This document shows positions 47,166 to 54,796 of a DNA stretch of 64,000 nucleotides, piece by piece. This DNA is from Pseudoalteromonas viridis. GTDB lineage: Bacteria; Pseudomonadota; Gammaproteobacteria; Enterobacterales; Alteromonadaceae. Every line of letters starts with the position of its first letter. Position 1 is the stretch's first letter. Position numbers and translations under genes: made by a program. Where the stretch lies: the NCBI RefSeq assembly GCF_017742995.1, contig NZ_CP072425.1:1798001-1862000 (forward strand). The letters are read 5' to 3'. The notes beneath the pieces were generated by a model. The model had not been told where the DNA came from and did no database searches. It was given only the letters and a program-made list of their open reading frames with translations.

Positions 47166-49640
47166 ATGCAGTTTGAATCTGGCATTCTGGTCCTGGTATT
47201 TTTGATCCTGGCCCTGTTTATTGGTGCACTGACCCGCCATGCCCTGAAAAACACCCAGATCCCATACACCGTGGCATTACTGGTGATTGGGATCTGCATC
47301 GGCCTGGCGCAGCGCGGCGAGGTCTTTGACGGCGACATGCAGATGGTGGGCGATACCCTGACGCTGGTGGCCGACATCGATCCGCATCTGTTTCTCTTCC
47401 TGTTTTTGCCTACCCTGATCTTTGAAAGCGCTTTTGCCATGGAAGTGCATTTATTCCGGCGAATGTTTACCCAGATTGCCATTCTGGCGGTGCCGGGTCT
47501 GATGCTGGCCATCTGGCTGACGGCCGAGTTATTACATTTGAGCGTGCCCGAACACTGGCAGTGGAGCTGGGCCATGTGCCTGATGTTTGGTGCCCTGATC
47601 AGTGCCACCGATCCGGTGGCCGTGGTGGCCTTGCTGAAGGAAGTCAGTTCACGTAAACGTCTCGAAACCCTGATTGAAGGCGAGTCTTTGCTTAACGATG
47701 GTACCGCCATTGTGTTTTTCAGTTTGTTTTATGTCTGGGTGCTGGCCAGCAGCGGGGGAGAAGGGGCCATGATGGCCTCGCCTGTTCAGGCAGTTGGCCA
47801 GTTTGCCGGGGTGGTGCTGGTGGGGCTGGCGATAGGCCTGGTGCTGGGCGGATTGTGTATTATGTGGATTGATCGAGTGTTTAACGATCCTATGATAGAG
47901 ATCACCCTGACCATTGCGGCGGCGTATTCGGCGTTTTTCATTTCCGAATCATTCCATGTTTCCGGGGTGGTGGCTGTGGTGACTCTCGCGCTGGTGTTGG
48001 CCAGCGTCGGTCGTACCCGGATCAGCCCGGAGGTTGCCGGGTTTTTACACCACTTCTGGGAAATGATGGCGCATATTGCCAATACCTGTATTTTCCTGTT
48101 AGTGGGGATCCTGGTGGCCATTCGGGTGCCACTGGACGACCTCCAGGCATGGCAGACGCTGGGCATCTTGTATGTGGGGATCATGCTGATCCGGGCTATT
48201 TCTATTACGGTGTTTACCCCGCTGCTGAGTCGTATCGGCGTTGGCATTACGTTCGAGAAAGCCAGCGTGTTGTGCTGGGGTGGCCTGCGCGGCGCAGTCT
48301 CTTTAGCGCTGGCGCTGACTGTGGCTGCCAGCGATGCGATCCCCAAAGAGGTCAGCGATCGTATGCTGTTTTTGTGTGCCGGCATTGTGGTACTGACGAT
48401 TTTAATTAACGGCGGCACTATGGGCATGCTATTGAAGTTTCTGCGTCTCGACAGCCTGCCTCCGGCCAAACAGGCCACGGTGGATAAAGCCAATCAGCAG
48501 GTGGCCAATACCCTGCAAACTATGTTGCCGACTATGATGGACAGTCCGTTTTTACGCGGTGCCGACTGGCAGCAGGTAAAAGCTCAGGTCAAGCTGGGGG
48601 CGATGGCACCGTCAGATACGGCAACACCGATAGATAAAGACGATCTCAATACCGCCTTTTTACGTCGCCTGCTGGAAACCGAACGCAAGCATTACTGGAC
48701 GCAGTTTGAGCAGGGAACTTTGGGTAAACGGGCCACCAACTTGCTGGTTGAAGCGGTGGAGCTGGCACTCGATGGTGAGCCCTGTATCGGGCAGCGCGAT
48801 ACCCTGTTTGCAACCTGGCAGGTGCCCGGTTGGCTGGAGCGGCTGCGCGGTATTGCCTGGTTAGAGCGCTCGTTATTAAGGCTATACTTTGAGCGTCTGG
48901 TGGTGGGATATGACGTGGCCCGGGGCTTTATTCAGGCCCAGGAGGCACTGCAAAGCCATATTGATACGCTTTCGCCGAATGCCCAGATAGCGGCTCAGGT
49001 ACGCCAGCAGGTTCAGGATAATATCGCTCAAACCATAGACCGCATCAAAGCGCTACAGGAGACGTTTCCGGATATCGTTCAGGCTTTGCAATCACAGGCA
49101 GCAACCCGGTTATTGCTCAACCGTGAGCGTGCCGTGATCAACGAGCAGTTAAAGCTGGCAGTGCTCGATAAGCCCGAAGCCAGTCGCTTACTGGAAGATG
49201 TTGAAAAGCGCATGGCCGTATTACAAAAAGCCTCGATTTTCCGCCAGACCGAAGCGGCCCAGTTAGATCAGCAGATCCCCTGGCTACACGGGGTTTCACA
49301 ATCCACCCGAGAACAAATCAGTGCGTGTCAGGAACGCGGCGTGTATGACGCAGGACAGGTACTGATCCGCCAAGGCAAGTCGCTCAGCAAACTGGGTGTG
49401 ATATATCGTGGCAGTGTGCGGGAAGTGGCAGCCGGTGCGCAGGGTCACAGTCAAGTCGTGGTCAGAGGACCCGGCGAGACACTGGGCGTAACCGCTTTAC
49501 TGAGTGGCGTGTCGGCACTGGAATACCTGGCCGAAACGCCGTGTGAAATCATCTGGATCCCGGTCGACAAACTAAAAGTACTGATGCAGGAAGATACCAA
49601 ATTGATGCGCATACTCTGCAAGCAGCTGGCCGACGTGTAG
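47166..49640 (+). CDS. CPA1-type Na+/H+ antiporter with cNMP-binding-like C-terminal domain
   Basis: 824 residues from ATG 47166; a GTG nine codons earlier is possible. About 12 membrane helices occupy residues 1-425, with FLPTLIFESAFAMEVHLF and SATDPVAVVALL, the ion-binding Asp region of CPA1 exchangers. A long helical cytoplasmic part (about 430-710) leads to a CRP-like cyclic-nucleotide-binding fold (about 720-815: YDAGQVLIRQGKSLSKLGVI, VVRGPGETLGVTALLSG). This resembles the plant SOS1 layout. It probably exports Na+ in exchange for H+, important for a marine cell. Confidence 0.87.
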   Translation: MQFESGILVLVFLILALFIGALTRHALKNTQIPYTVALLVIGICIGLAQRGEVFDGDMQMVGDTLTLVADIDPHLFLFLFLPTLIFESAFAMEVHLFRRMFTQIAILAVPGLMLAIWLTAELLHLSVPEHWQWSWAMCLMFGALISATDPVAVVALLKEVSSRKRLETLIEGESLLNDGTAIVFFSLFYVWVLASSGGEGAMMASPVQAVGQFAGVVLVGLAIGLVLGGLCIMWIDRVFNDPMIEITLTIAAAYSAFFISESFHVSGVVAVVTLALVLASVGRTRISPEVAGFLHHFWEMMAHIANTCIFLLVGILVAIRVPLDDLQAWQTLGILYVGIMLIRAISITVFTPLLSRIGVGITFEKASVLCWGGLRGAVSLALALTVAASDAIPKEVSDRMLFLCAGIVVLTILINGGTMGMLLKFLRLDSLPPAKQATVDKANQQVANTLQTMLPTMMDSPFLRGADWQQVKAQVKLGAMAPSDTATPIDKDDLNTAFLRRLLETERKHYWTQFEQGTLGKRATNLLVEAVELALDGEPCIGQRDTLFATWQVPGWLERLRGIAWLERSLLRLYFERLVVGYDVARGFIQAQEALQSHIDTLSPNAQIAAQVRQQVQDNIAQTIDRIKALQETFPDIVQALQSQAATRLLLNRERAVINEQLKLAVLDKPEASRLLEDVEKRMAVLQKASIFRQTEAAQLDQQIPWLHGVSQSTREQISACQERGVYDAGQVLIRQGKSLSKLGVIYRGSVREVAAGAQGHSQVVVRGPGETLGVTALLSGVSALEYLAETPCEIIWIPVDKLKVLMQEDTKLMRILCKQLADV

Positions 49641-49720
49641 CTTTGCATTTGGTTGAAATGTATGCAATGGTGATAAAGTGCTAATGCACACCTTTAAAAG
49701 CAACGATAAGGAAATATACG

Positions 49721-49894
49721 ATGAAACTACAATTACATAAAAAATCGATCAAGCAGTTAGGCCGCCAAACTCGTTCACTGGATAAGGCGCAAACCCCTCA
49801 GATAGCCGGGGGCGTGTATTACACTGAGCGTGACACCTGTAATACCATAGCCGTCAAGTGTGATACCTATCACTTCAGAAGTTGCCTGTGTTAA
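49721..49894 (+). CDS. Double-glycine leader peptide with Cys-rich core (RiPP or bacteriocin precursor)
   Basis: 57-residue peptide starting MKLQLHKKSIKQLG. A basic amphipathic leader ends TPQIAGG (Gly30-Gly31), the cleavage site type of C39 peptidase-containing transporters. The 26-residue core has Cys40, Cys47, Cys55 and Cys57 and six Thr or Ser that could form thioether rings, as in class I lanthipeptides, or two disulfides. AAGGA lies 8-9 bases before the ATG and a hairpin terminator follows, so it is a complete single-gene unit. No modification enzyme or C39 transporter lies nearby. It was too short for the usual length cut-off. Confidence 0.75.
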   Translation: MKLQLHKKSIKQLGRQTRSLDKAQTPQIAGGVYYTERDTCNTIAVKCDTYHFRSCLC

Positions 49895-49916
49895 AGGCTA
49901 ATTGAGTCAGTAGTCT

Positions 49917-49940
49917 GTGGCTCAACTCTGAGCCACTTTC
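49917..49940 (+). terminator. Hairpin terminator of the leader-peptide gene
   Basis: GTGGCTCA pairs with TGAGCCAC around ACTC and is followed by TTTC. Confidence 0.7.
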
Positions 49941-49958
49941 AGATACATCTGCCGGCGT

Positions 49959-50456
49959 TTATAGCTCAAACGGCGCGACGCCAACCGCATCCATTTGGTA
50001 ACCGGTTTGTGCCAGGTCGCCTTTCCAGGTTGCAACTTTCATAGTTCCCGTCACCGTGATGGCATCATACAGGCTGTCGATGGGCACGCCATTCTTGATT
50101 TTAACGTGGACAATCTGATTGGGCGGCGGCGGTGGTACGTGAATACAGGCACCAAAGTAGGGGACCAGCAGAAATTCCGTGATCACTTCACTGTCGCCTT
50201 CCAGTGGTACCACAAATCCGGGCAAACTCACTTGCTTACCATCCAGGCTTTTGACCACAGGTGCATCCAGGTCCGGCTGCACCCAGTTTTGCTGGTCGCC
50301 ATCATGGCTGGCGGCGGCGTCCTGATTGCTGATCTGGACATGGCCCTGAGGGATCAGATCTTCCCAGAAAATTTCTTTAGGGGGTCCTGCCTGCACTTGT
50401 ACTGAAATGAGCAATAGCGCAGTACATAGCCAGAAAAAAGTGCGTAGTGGTGTCAT
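49959..50456 (-). CDS. DUF3299 secreted protein
   Basis: 165 residues with a signal peptide (cut after VQA, about residue 22). The DUF3299 pattern is seen as VSLPGFVVPLEGDSEVITEF then FLLVPYFGACIHVPPPPPNQ, containing a Cys and His that could bind metal. It is the third gene of a leftward operon after an ABC ATPase and a permease with a His-rich loop. DUF3299 genes accompany zinc-linked ABC systems in vibrios (Zrg), so a periplasmic zinc-related role is likely but inferred. Confidence 0.85.
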   Translation of the reverse strand: MTPLRTFFWLCTALLLISVQVQAGPPKEIFWEDLIPQGHVQISNQDAAASHDGDQQNWVQPDLDAPVVKSLDGKQVSLPGFVVPLEGDSEVITEFLLVPYFGACIHVPPPPPNQIVHVKIKNGVPIDSLYDAITVTGTMKVATWKGDLAQTGYQMDAVGVAPFEL

Positions 50457-50466
50457 TCAAAACCTC

Positions 50467-51921
50467 TTATAGCTTAATGCTCATGCCATCGCTGAGCGAA
50501 TAGAAATAGGCCCGGGTTGCAGGCAATATGCCCATCAAAGTGCCGGCCGCCATGATAACGCCGATCAGCATGAGTTCATAGTGACTGAGCAGTGAAATGC
50601 TCAGGCTGATCCCAAACTGGCTTTGCAGTGTGCCCTGTGCCAGCGCGATCAGGGCGTAAAACAGGGCAATACCCAGTGCGCAACCTGCGGCTGTGATCAA
50701 GATAGCTTCGCTGCTCATCAGGGTAAAAATATGCCGAGGCCGCGCGCCCACAGAGCGCAAAATGGCCAGTTCTCGGCGGCGCTGGTTGAGCGTCGCCAAC
50801 AAGGTGGTGAGCATACCCAGCAGACTGATCAGCACGACGACACCTGAAAACAGCAACAGGATCTTTTCTACCAGACCCAGCATGCGCCACAGCTCCCTGA
50901 GCGTAACACCGGGCATAATCGCCAGCAGTGGCTCTGCTTTGTAATTGTTGATATTACGGCGAGTTTGCAGGGTATACAGAGGTGAATCCAGACCCATCAA
51001 AAATGCGGTGATCTGCTTTGGCTCGCCGATCAGATCGCCATGCAAATGTGCGGGTGCAGGCACAGCAACTGCGACGGTGTTGGGCTTGTCATGACCGTGG
51101 TCATGCTCATCTGCATTGTCGTGGTCATGGCTATCATTATACTTGTGTTCATTCGCATGGCCGTGGTCATGGCTATCATTATGCTTGTGTTCATCTGCAT
51201 GGTTGTGATCATGCTCGTCAGTATCACTATGACTGTGTGCGGCCGACTGTTTCGGCTTACCTATCATGCGGGGCACTGATTTAGGCAGGCTATGCATGGC
51301 CTCGATGGCTGCCAATGGCACATGCACGGTTTTATCCACCGGCGTGCCGGTAGGCGCCAGGATCCCGACTATGGTCATCGGGTTATCATCGTGATGGTGA
51401 AAGCTGGTATTGCCCATGCCGTGTGAGATCACAATTTGCTGACCAAGCTGGTAATGCATTTTACTGGCAACCTCACTGCCCAGTACCACTTCCTGTGCAT
51501 TGACAAACGCGCGGCCGGCGGCAAAGGCCAGGTTTTGCTTTTTGCCATAGCGAAAGTGTTCAAAGTAAGTGCTGTCGGTGCCCAGTACTGCGTGGCCTTT
51601 ATGGCTGTCGCCTAAGCTGATGGGAATGGCCCAGCTTACACCGCGCTGCGATTTAATATCCTGATAGCTGTCCCAGCTGACGCTGTTGTTGGCATGACCG
51701 ATGCGAAATACGCTGGACAGCAAAAGCTGAATGTCTCCGCTGCGTGCGCCGACGATCAGATCGGTGCCTGACACGGTATTGCTGAAACTGCTTTTGGCTT
51801 CCTGACGCACCCGCTCAATGGTCAACAGCAGCATCACACTGATGGCAATGGTAAACAAGGTCAGCAACACACTGGCCTTGCGATTGAACATACTTTTGGT
51901 TGCTAAGGTGATTAACTGCAT
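50467..51921 (-). CDS. ABC transporter permease (MacB/FtsX type) with His-rich loop
   Basis: 484 residues. The N-terminal helix (about 15-37) and three C-terminal helices (about 350-380, 400-430 and 445-470) around a large periplasmic domain are the FtsX/MacB layout. A striking stretch at about 230-283 alternates His and Asp/Glu (DEHDHNHADEHKHNDSHDHG type), a metal-binding loop typical of zinc systems. It overlaps the ABC ATPase gene by 10 bases. The combination with DUF3299 resembles the zinc-regulated ZrgBCD genes of Vibrio cholerae; I have not verified homology. Confidence 0.85.
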   Translation of the reverse strand: MQLITLATKSMFNRKASVLLTLFTIAISVMLLLTIERVRQEAKSSFSNTVSGTDLIVGARSGDIQLLLSSVFRIGHANNSVSWDSYQDIKSQRGVSWAIPISLGDSHKGHAVLGTDSTYFEHFRYGKKQNLAFAAGRAFVNAQEVVLGSEVASKMHYQLGQQIVISHGMGNTSFHHHDDNPMTIVGILAPTGTPVDKTVHVPLAAIEAMHSLPKSVPRMIGKPKQSAAHSHSDTDEHDHNHADEHKHNDSHDHGHANEHKYNDSHDHDNADEHDHGHDKPNTVAVAVPAPAHLHGDLIGEPKQITAFLMGLDSPLYTLQTRRNINNYKAEPLLAIMPGVTLRELWRMLGLVEKILLLFSGVVVLISLLGMLTTLLATLNQRRRELAILRSVGARPRHIFTLMSSEAILITAAGCALGIALFYALIALAQGTLQSQFGISLSISLLSHYELMLIGVIMAAGTLMGILPATRAYFYSLSDGMSIKL

Positions 51922-52604
51922 TGAGCCACCTCGTTAATGTCGCTCAGGCTCAGGTATTTATCAAACATAGCGGCCAGGCTGCTGTCATGGCTGACGAATA
52001 AAATGGTTGCGCCATATTGGCTGGCTTCTTTGAACAACAGCTCGATAAAGGCGTTACGGTTATCGGCATCCAGTGCAGAGGTTGGTTCATCGGCAATGAT
52101 AAGCTCCGGTTGACCAATAAAGGCGCGTGCTGCGGCCACCCGCTGTTGCTGACCAATACTTAGCTGGGCTACTGAGCGTGCCATAATACTGGGATCCAGA
52201 CCGAGTTGCTGTAACAGCTGCTCGCCCTGCTGGGTCAGTGTTTTACCTGACGCTTTGACGCGCTCGGTGCGGCTGCGGGAAAAATGACAACCCAGCGTGA
52301 CGTTTTCTATTGGGCTGAGATAGGGCAGCAAGTTAAAGTTCTGAAATATAGTACCAATGTGATCGGCCCGAAACTTGTCTCTGGCGGCATCACTGAGCTG
52401 AGCCAGGTCCTTATCCAGCAAGCGTATACTGCCAGACTCGGGTTTATTAACGCCGCTCAAAAGCCCCAGCAGGGTTGATTTACCACTGCCGCTCGGGCCA
52501 TGTAAAAATACCCGCTCACCGGCGGCAACTTCCAGTTTGGGTATGTTGAGTGTAGCGTCTGTCTGGCCGGGCCAGCGAAATATCAGGTCATTAATTTCTA
52601 GCAT
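51912..52604 (-). CDS. ABC transporter ATP-binding protein (LolD/MacB type)
   Basis: 230 residues. Walker A is GPSGSGKST (about 35-43), the signature is LSIGQQQRV (about 148), Walker B is LIIADEP followed by TSALD, and the H-loop is FVSHD. It energises the His-rich permease encoded directly downstream with a 10-base overlap. Probable role is metal (zinc) transport or export of an envelope factor involved in it. The 195 bases between this gene and purC contain no evident Zur-type palindrome. Confidence 0.9.
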   Translation of the reverse strand: MLEINDLIFRWPGQTDATLNIPKLEVAAGERVFLHGPSGSGKSTLLGLLSGVNKPESGSIRLLDKDLAQLSDAARDKFRADHIGTIFQNFNLLPYLSPIENVTLGCHFSRSRTERVKASGKTLTQQGEQLLQQLGLDPSIMARSVAQLSIGQQQRVAAARAFIGQPELIIADEPTSALDADNRNAFIELLFKEASQYGATILFVSHDSSLAAMFDKYLSLSDINEVAQCS

Positions 52605-52799
52605 AGTCTCACATCAATGGCGGATCACGCCTGCATCATAAAATACTTGTGCCCCAAGCTAAACCTGCCTGCGGCATATTGCCGAACAGTGCGGTAAAGC
52701 AATTGTGATTTAACGGCTGCTCGACTATCATACACCGCTCTAACCCCCTCTGTATTTTGCGTCCTTTAGCAAGACGCAGCCGTTCTCTATGGAGATACA

Positions 52800-53903
52800 A
52801 TGAGTAGCTACAAAGTTCTAGACGTCAATGACGATCTACCCATTCGCACCAAAGGTGCTGTGCACAGTGGTAAAGTACGTTCAGTTTATTGGTTAACCGA
52901 CCAGGACAGCGCCCGCTTAATTGAAGAAAAAGGCTATGATGTTCCCACCGGAACTGAGCTGGCGATCATGGTGATCTCGGATCGCATCTCGGCCTTCGAC
53001 TGCATCTGGCAGGGCGAAAATGGCCTCAATGGTGTGCCGGGTAAAGGTATCGCACTGAACAGTGTTGCCGCCCATTGGTTTAAATTGTTCGATGAAGCCG
53101 GTCTGGCTGGTAACCACATCGTGGATATTCCACATCCTTATGTCTGGATCGTGCGTAAAGCCAGCACAGTGCGCGTCGAAGCCATTGCCCGTCAGTATAT
53201 TACCGGCAGCATGTGGCGCGATTACAGCAAAGGCGTACGCGAGTTCTGCGGGATCAATCTGCCAGAAGGCCTGAGTGCCCATCAGAAGCTGGATGAGGTT
53301 TTGATCACCCCGTCAACCAAAGGGATCATTCGCGGCTTGCCAGATGTACCGGAAGTCGACGATGTGAACATCACCCGCCGCAATATCACGGATAACCTGG
53401 ATGCATTCAACTTCAAATCCGAAGCCGATGTTGCACTGTATGAAAAGCTATTGAGCGAAGGCTTTGCCTTGATCTCTAAAGAGCTGGCGCAGCTGGATCA
53501 GATCTTTGTTGATACCAAGTTCGAATTTGGTTATGTCGAAGACAAAGATGGCACAGAGCGTTTGATCTACATTGATGAAGTGGGTACACCTGATTCATCT
53601 CGGATCTGGGATGGCCCGGCCTATCGTGACGGCAAAATCGTTGAGAACTCAAAAGAAGGTTTCCGCCAGCTGCTGATCAACAATGTGCCCGACAGCGACG
53701 TATTGCTGAACAAAGACCGCATGAGTGAGCGCGAGCAGTTGGCTGCCAGTTACAAACTGCCAGAGCAGGTAATGATGTCGGTGTCTGATACTTATGTCGG
53801 CATTGCCAGTAAAATCGTCGGCAAGCAGCTTACTATTCCACAAAGTCCGCGCGACGAAGTGATTGCCGTGCTGGATAAAGAGTATGGTCTGATAGACGCC
53901 TGA
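52800..53903 (+). CDS. purC: Phosphoribosylaminoimidazole-succinocarboxamide synthase
   Basis: 367 residues, the long SAICAR synthase type found in Vibrio and Alteromonadales. It has the ATP-binding [11 protein letters not shown] start, [13 protein letters not shown] and the signature [20 protein letters not shown] then [13 protein letters not shown]. It catalyses the seventh/eighth step of de novo purine synthesis, joining CAIR and aspartate. GGAG lies 5-8 bases before the ATG. It is a single-gene unit with its own terminator. Confidence 0.97.
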   Translation: MSSYKVLDVNDDLPIRTKGAVHSGKVRSVYWLTDQDSARLIEEKGYDVPTGTELAIMVISDRISAFDCIWQGENGLNGVPGKGIALNSVAAHWFKLFDEAGLAGNHIVDIPHPYVWIVRKASTVRVEAIARQYITGSMWRDYSKGVREFCGINLPEGLSAHQKLDEVLITPSTKGIIRGLPDVPEVDDVNITRRNITDNLDAFNFKSEADVALYEKLLSEGFALISKELAQLDQIFVDTKFEFGYVEDKDGTERLIYIDEVGTPDSSRIWDGPAYRDGKIVENSKEGFRQLLINNVPDSDVLLNKDRMSEREQLAASYKLPEQVMMSVSDTYVGIASKIVGKQLTIPQSPRDEVIAVLDKEYGLIDA

Positions 53904-53921
53904 GTGGCACTATCCGAGTAA

Positions 53922-53948
53922 CAAAAGCGGCAGATTGCCGCTTTTTTG
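53922..53948 (+). terminator. Rho-independent terminator of purC
   Basis: AAAAGCGGCA pairs with TGCCGCTTTT around GAT and is followed by TTG. Confidence 0.9.
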
Positions 53949-54103
53949 TTGTCTTGAATAATATTGTGGTGGTGTCATTTGTGGTTAGTCCTTGCTTTTC
54001 TTTTCAGCGTCACTTTTACTTAAGGGTATGCAATTGGCTCAGGCAAATATCCATGAACGTCAGCGGGCATAACCCGGTAAGGACAGCACCAGGGCGTCTG
54101 AAC

Positions 54104-54796
54104 ATGATCAGGCGAGCTGCGGACTGTGTGTGGGTCACATTAGGTTGGGCCTTACTGGCTTTGACAGGCCCAGCTTTTGGTGCCGATACTAGTTCAGGCA
54201 ACGGGTCCGATAATGGTTCCGGTAGCGGGTACGCCCTTCAAGTGCGCGACCAGCATGGAGCGCCATTGCCCGATGTCGTGGTCGAAGTCGTCGCGCCAGT
54301 GCACCCCGGTTCGGTGCAACAGGTGGCGGTGATGGATCAGGTTGATAAACAGTTTCAGCCCAGATTACTTACCATTATGCAGGGCCAGGCGGTGAGCTTT
54401 CCCAACAGCGATGATATTCGTCATCATGTGTATTCCTTCTCAGACACTAAGCGCTTTGAGCTAAAATTATATGCTGGTACGCCCATTCAACCGATACGAT
54501 TTGAACAACCTGGTGTCGTTGTTCTAGGATGTAATATTCATGATTCAATGGTGGGTTATATCTATGTTTCTAAATCAAAAGATGTGCTTATCAGCGATCA
54601 CAAGGGCGCAGTAAAGATCCCCGCTTACGCAGAGCAAGTGGCCATCTGGCATGCACAACAAACACAGGAAATCGACACGCGCAGGATAGTGACGGTGACA
54701 CAATTACAACAATCCGGGTCTGTTATTGTAGAGACACAGACACCGGCACCCAGAAACACATTCTCGGAGATGTTTAAGGAGCATCATGGGCACTAG
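54104..54796 (+). CDS. Periplasmic cupredoxin-domain protein (methylamine-utilisation-like)
   Basis: 230 residues from ATG 54104 (MIRRAADCVWVTLGW), which gives a signal peptide cut after FGA near residue 26. The earlier in-frame ATGs at 53954 and 54053 would hide the signal behind 17-50 extra residues. The cupredoxin fold (about 85-170) has a likely type 1 copper site: His in DIRHHVYSF, then Cys, His and Met in GCNIHDSMVGYIYV. It probably binds copper and could carry or sense redox state. Its 3' end overlaps the c-di-GMP gene by 11 bases; it is the first gene of a four-gene operon. Confidence 0.8.
   Translation: MIRRAADCVWVTLGWALLALTGPAFGADTSSGNGSDNGSGSGYALQVRDQHGAPLPDVVVEVVAPVHPGSVQQVAVMDQVDKQFQPRLLTIMQGQAVSFPNSDDIRHHVYSFSDTKRFELKLYAGTPIQPIRFEQPGVVVLGCNIHDSMVGYIYVSKSKDVLISDHKGAVKIPAYAEQVAIWHAQQTQEIDTRRIVTVTQLQQSGSVIVETQTPAPRNTFSEMFKEHHGH

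Noticed and set aside
51018..51284. His- and Met-rich reading frames opposite and within the permease loop
   Set aside because: They mirror the His-rich repeat of the real permease gene in other frames.
52605..52799. Zur-type operator upstream of the His-loop ABC operon
   Set aside because: I looked for an AT-rich palindrome of the Zur type and found none that is convincing.
53954..54103. Longer start of the cupredoxin gene
   Set aside because: The extra 50 residues include hydrophobic and charged stretches that would hide the signal peptide, and the next ATG at 54104 gives a standard one.
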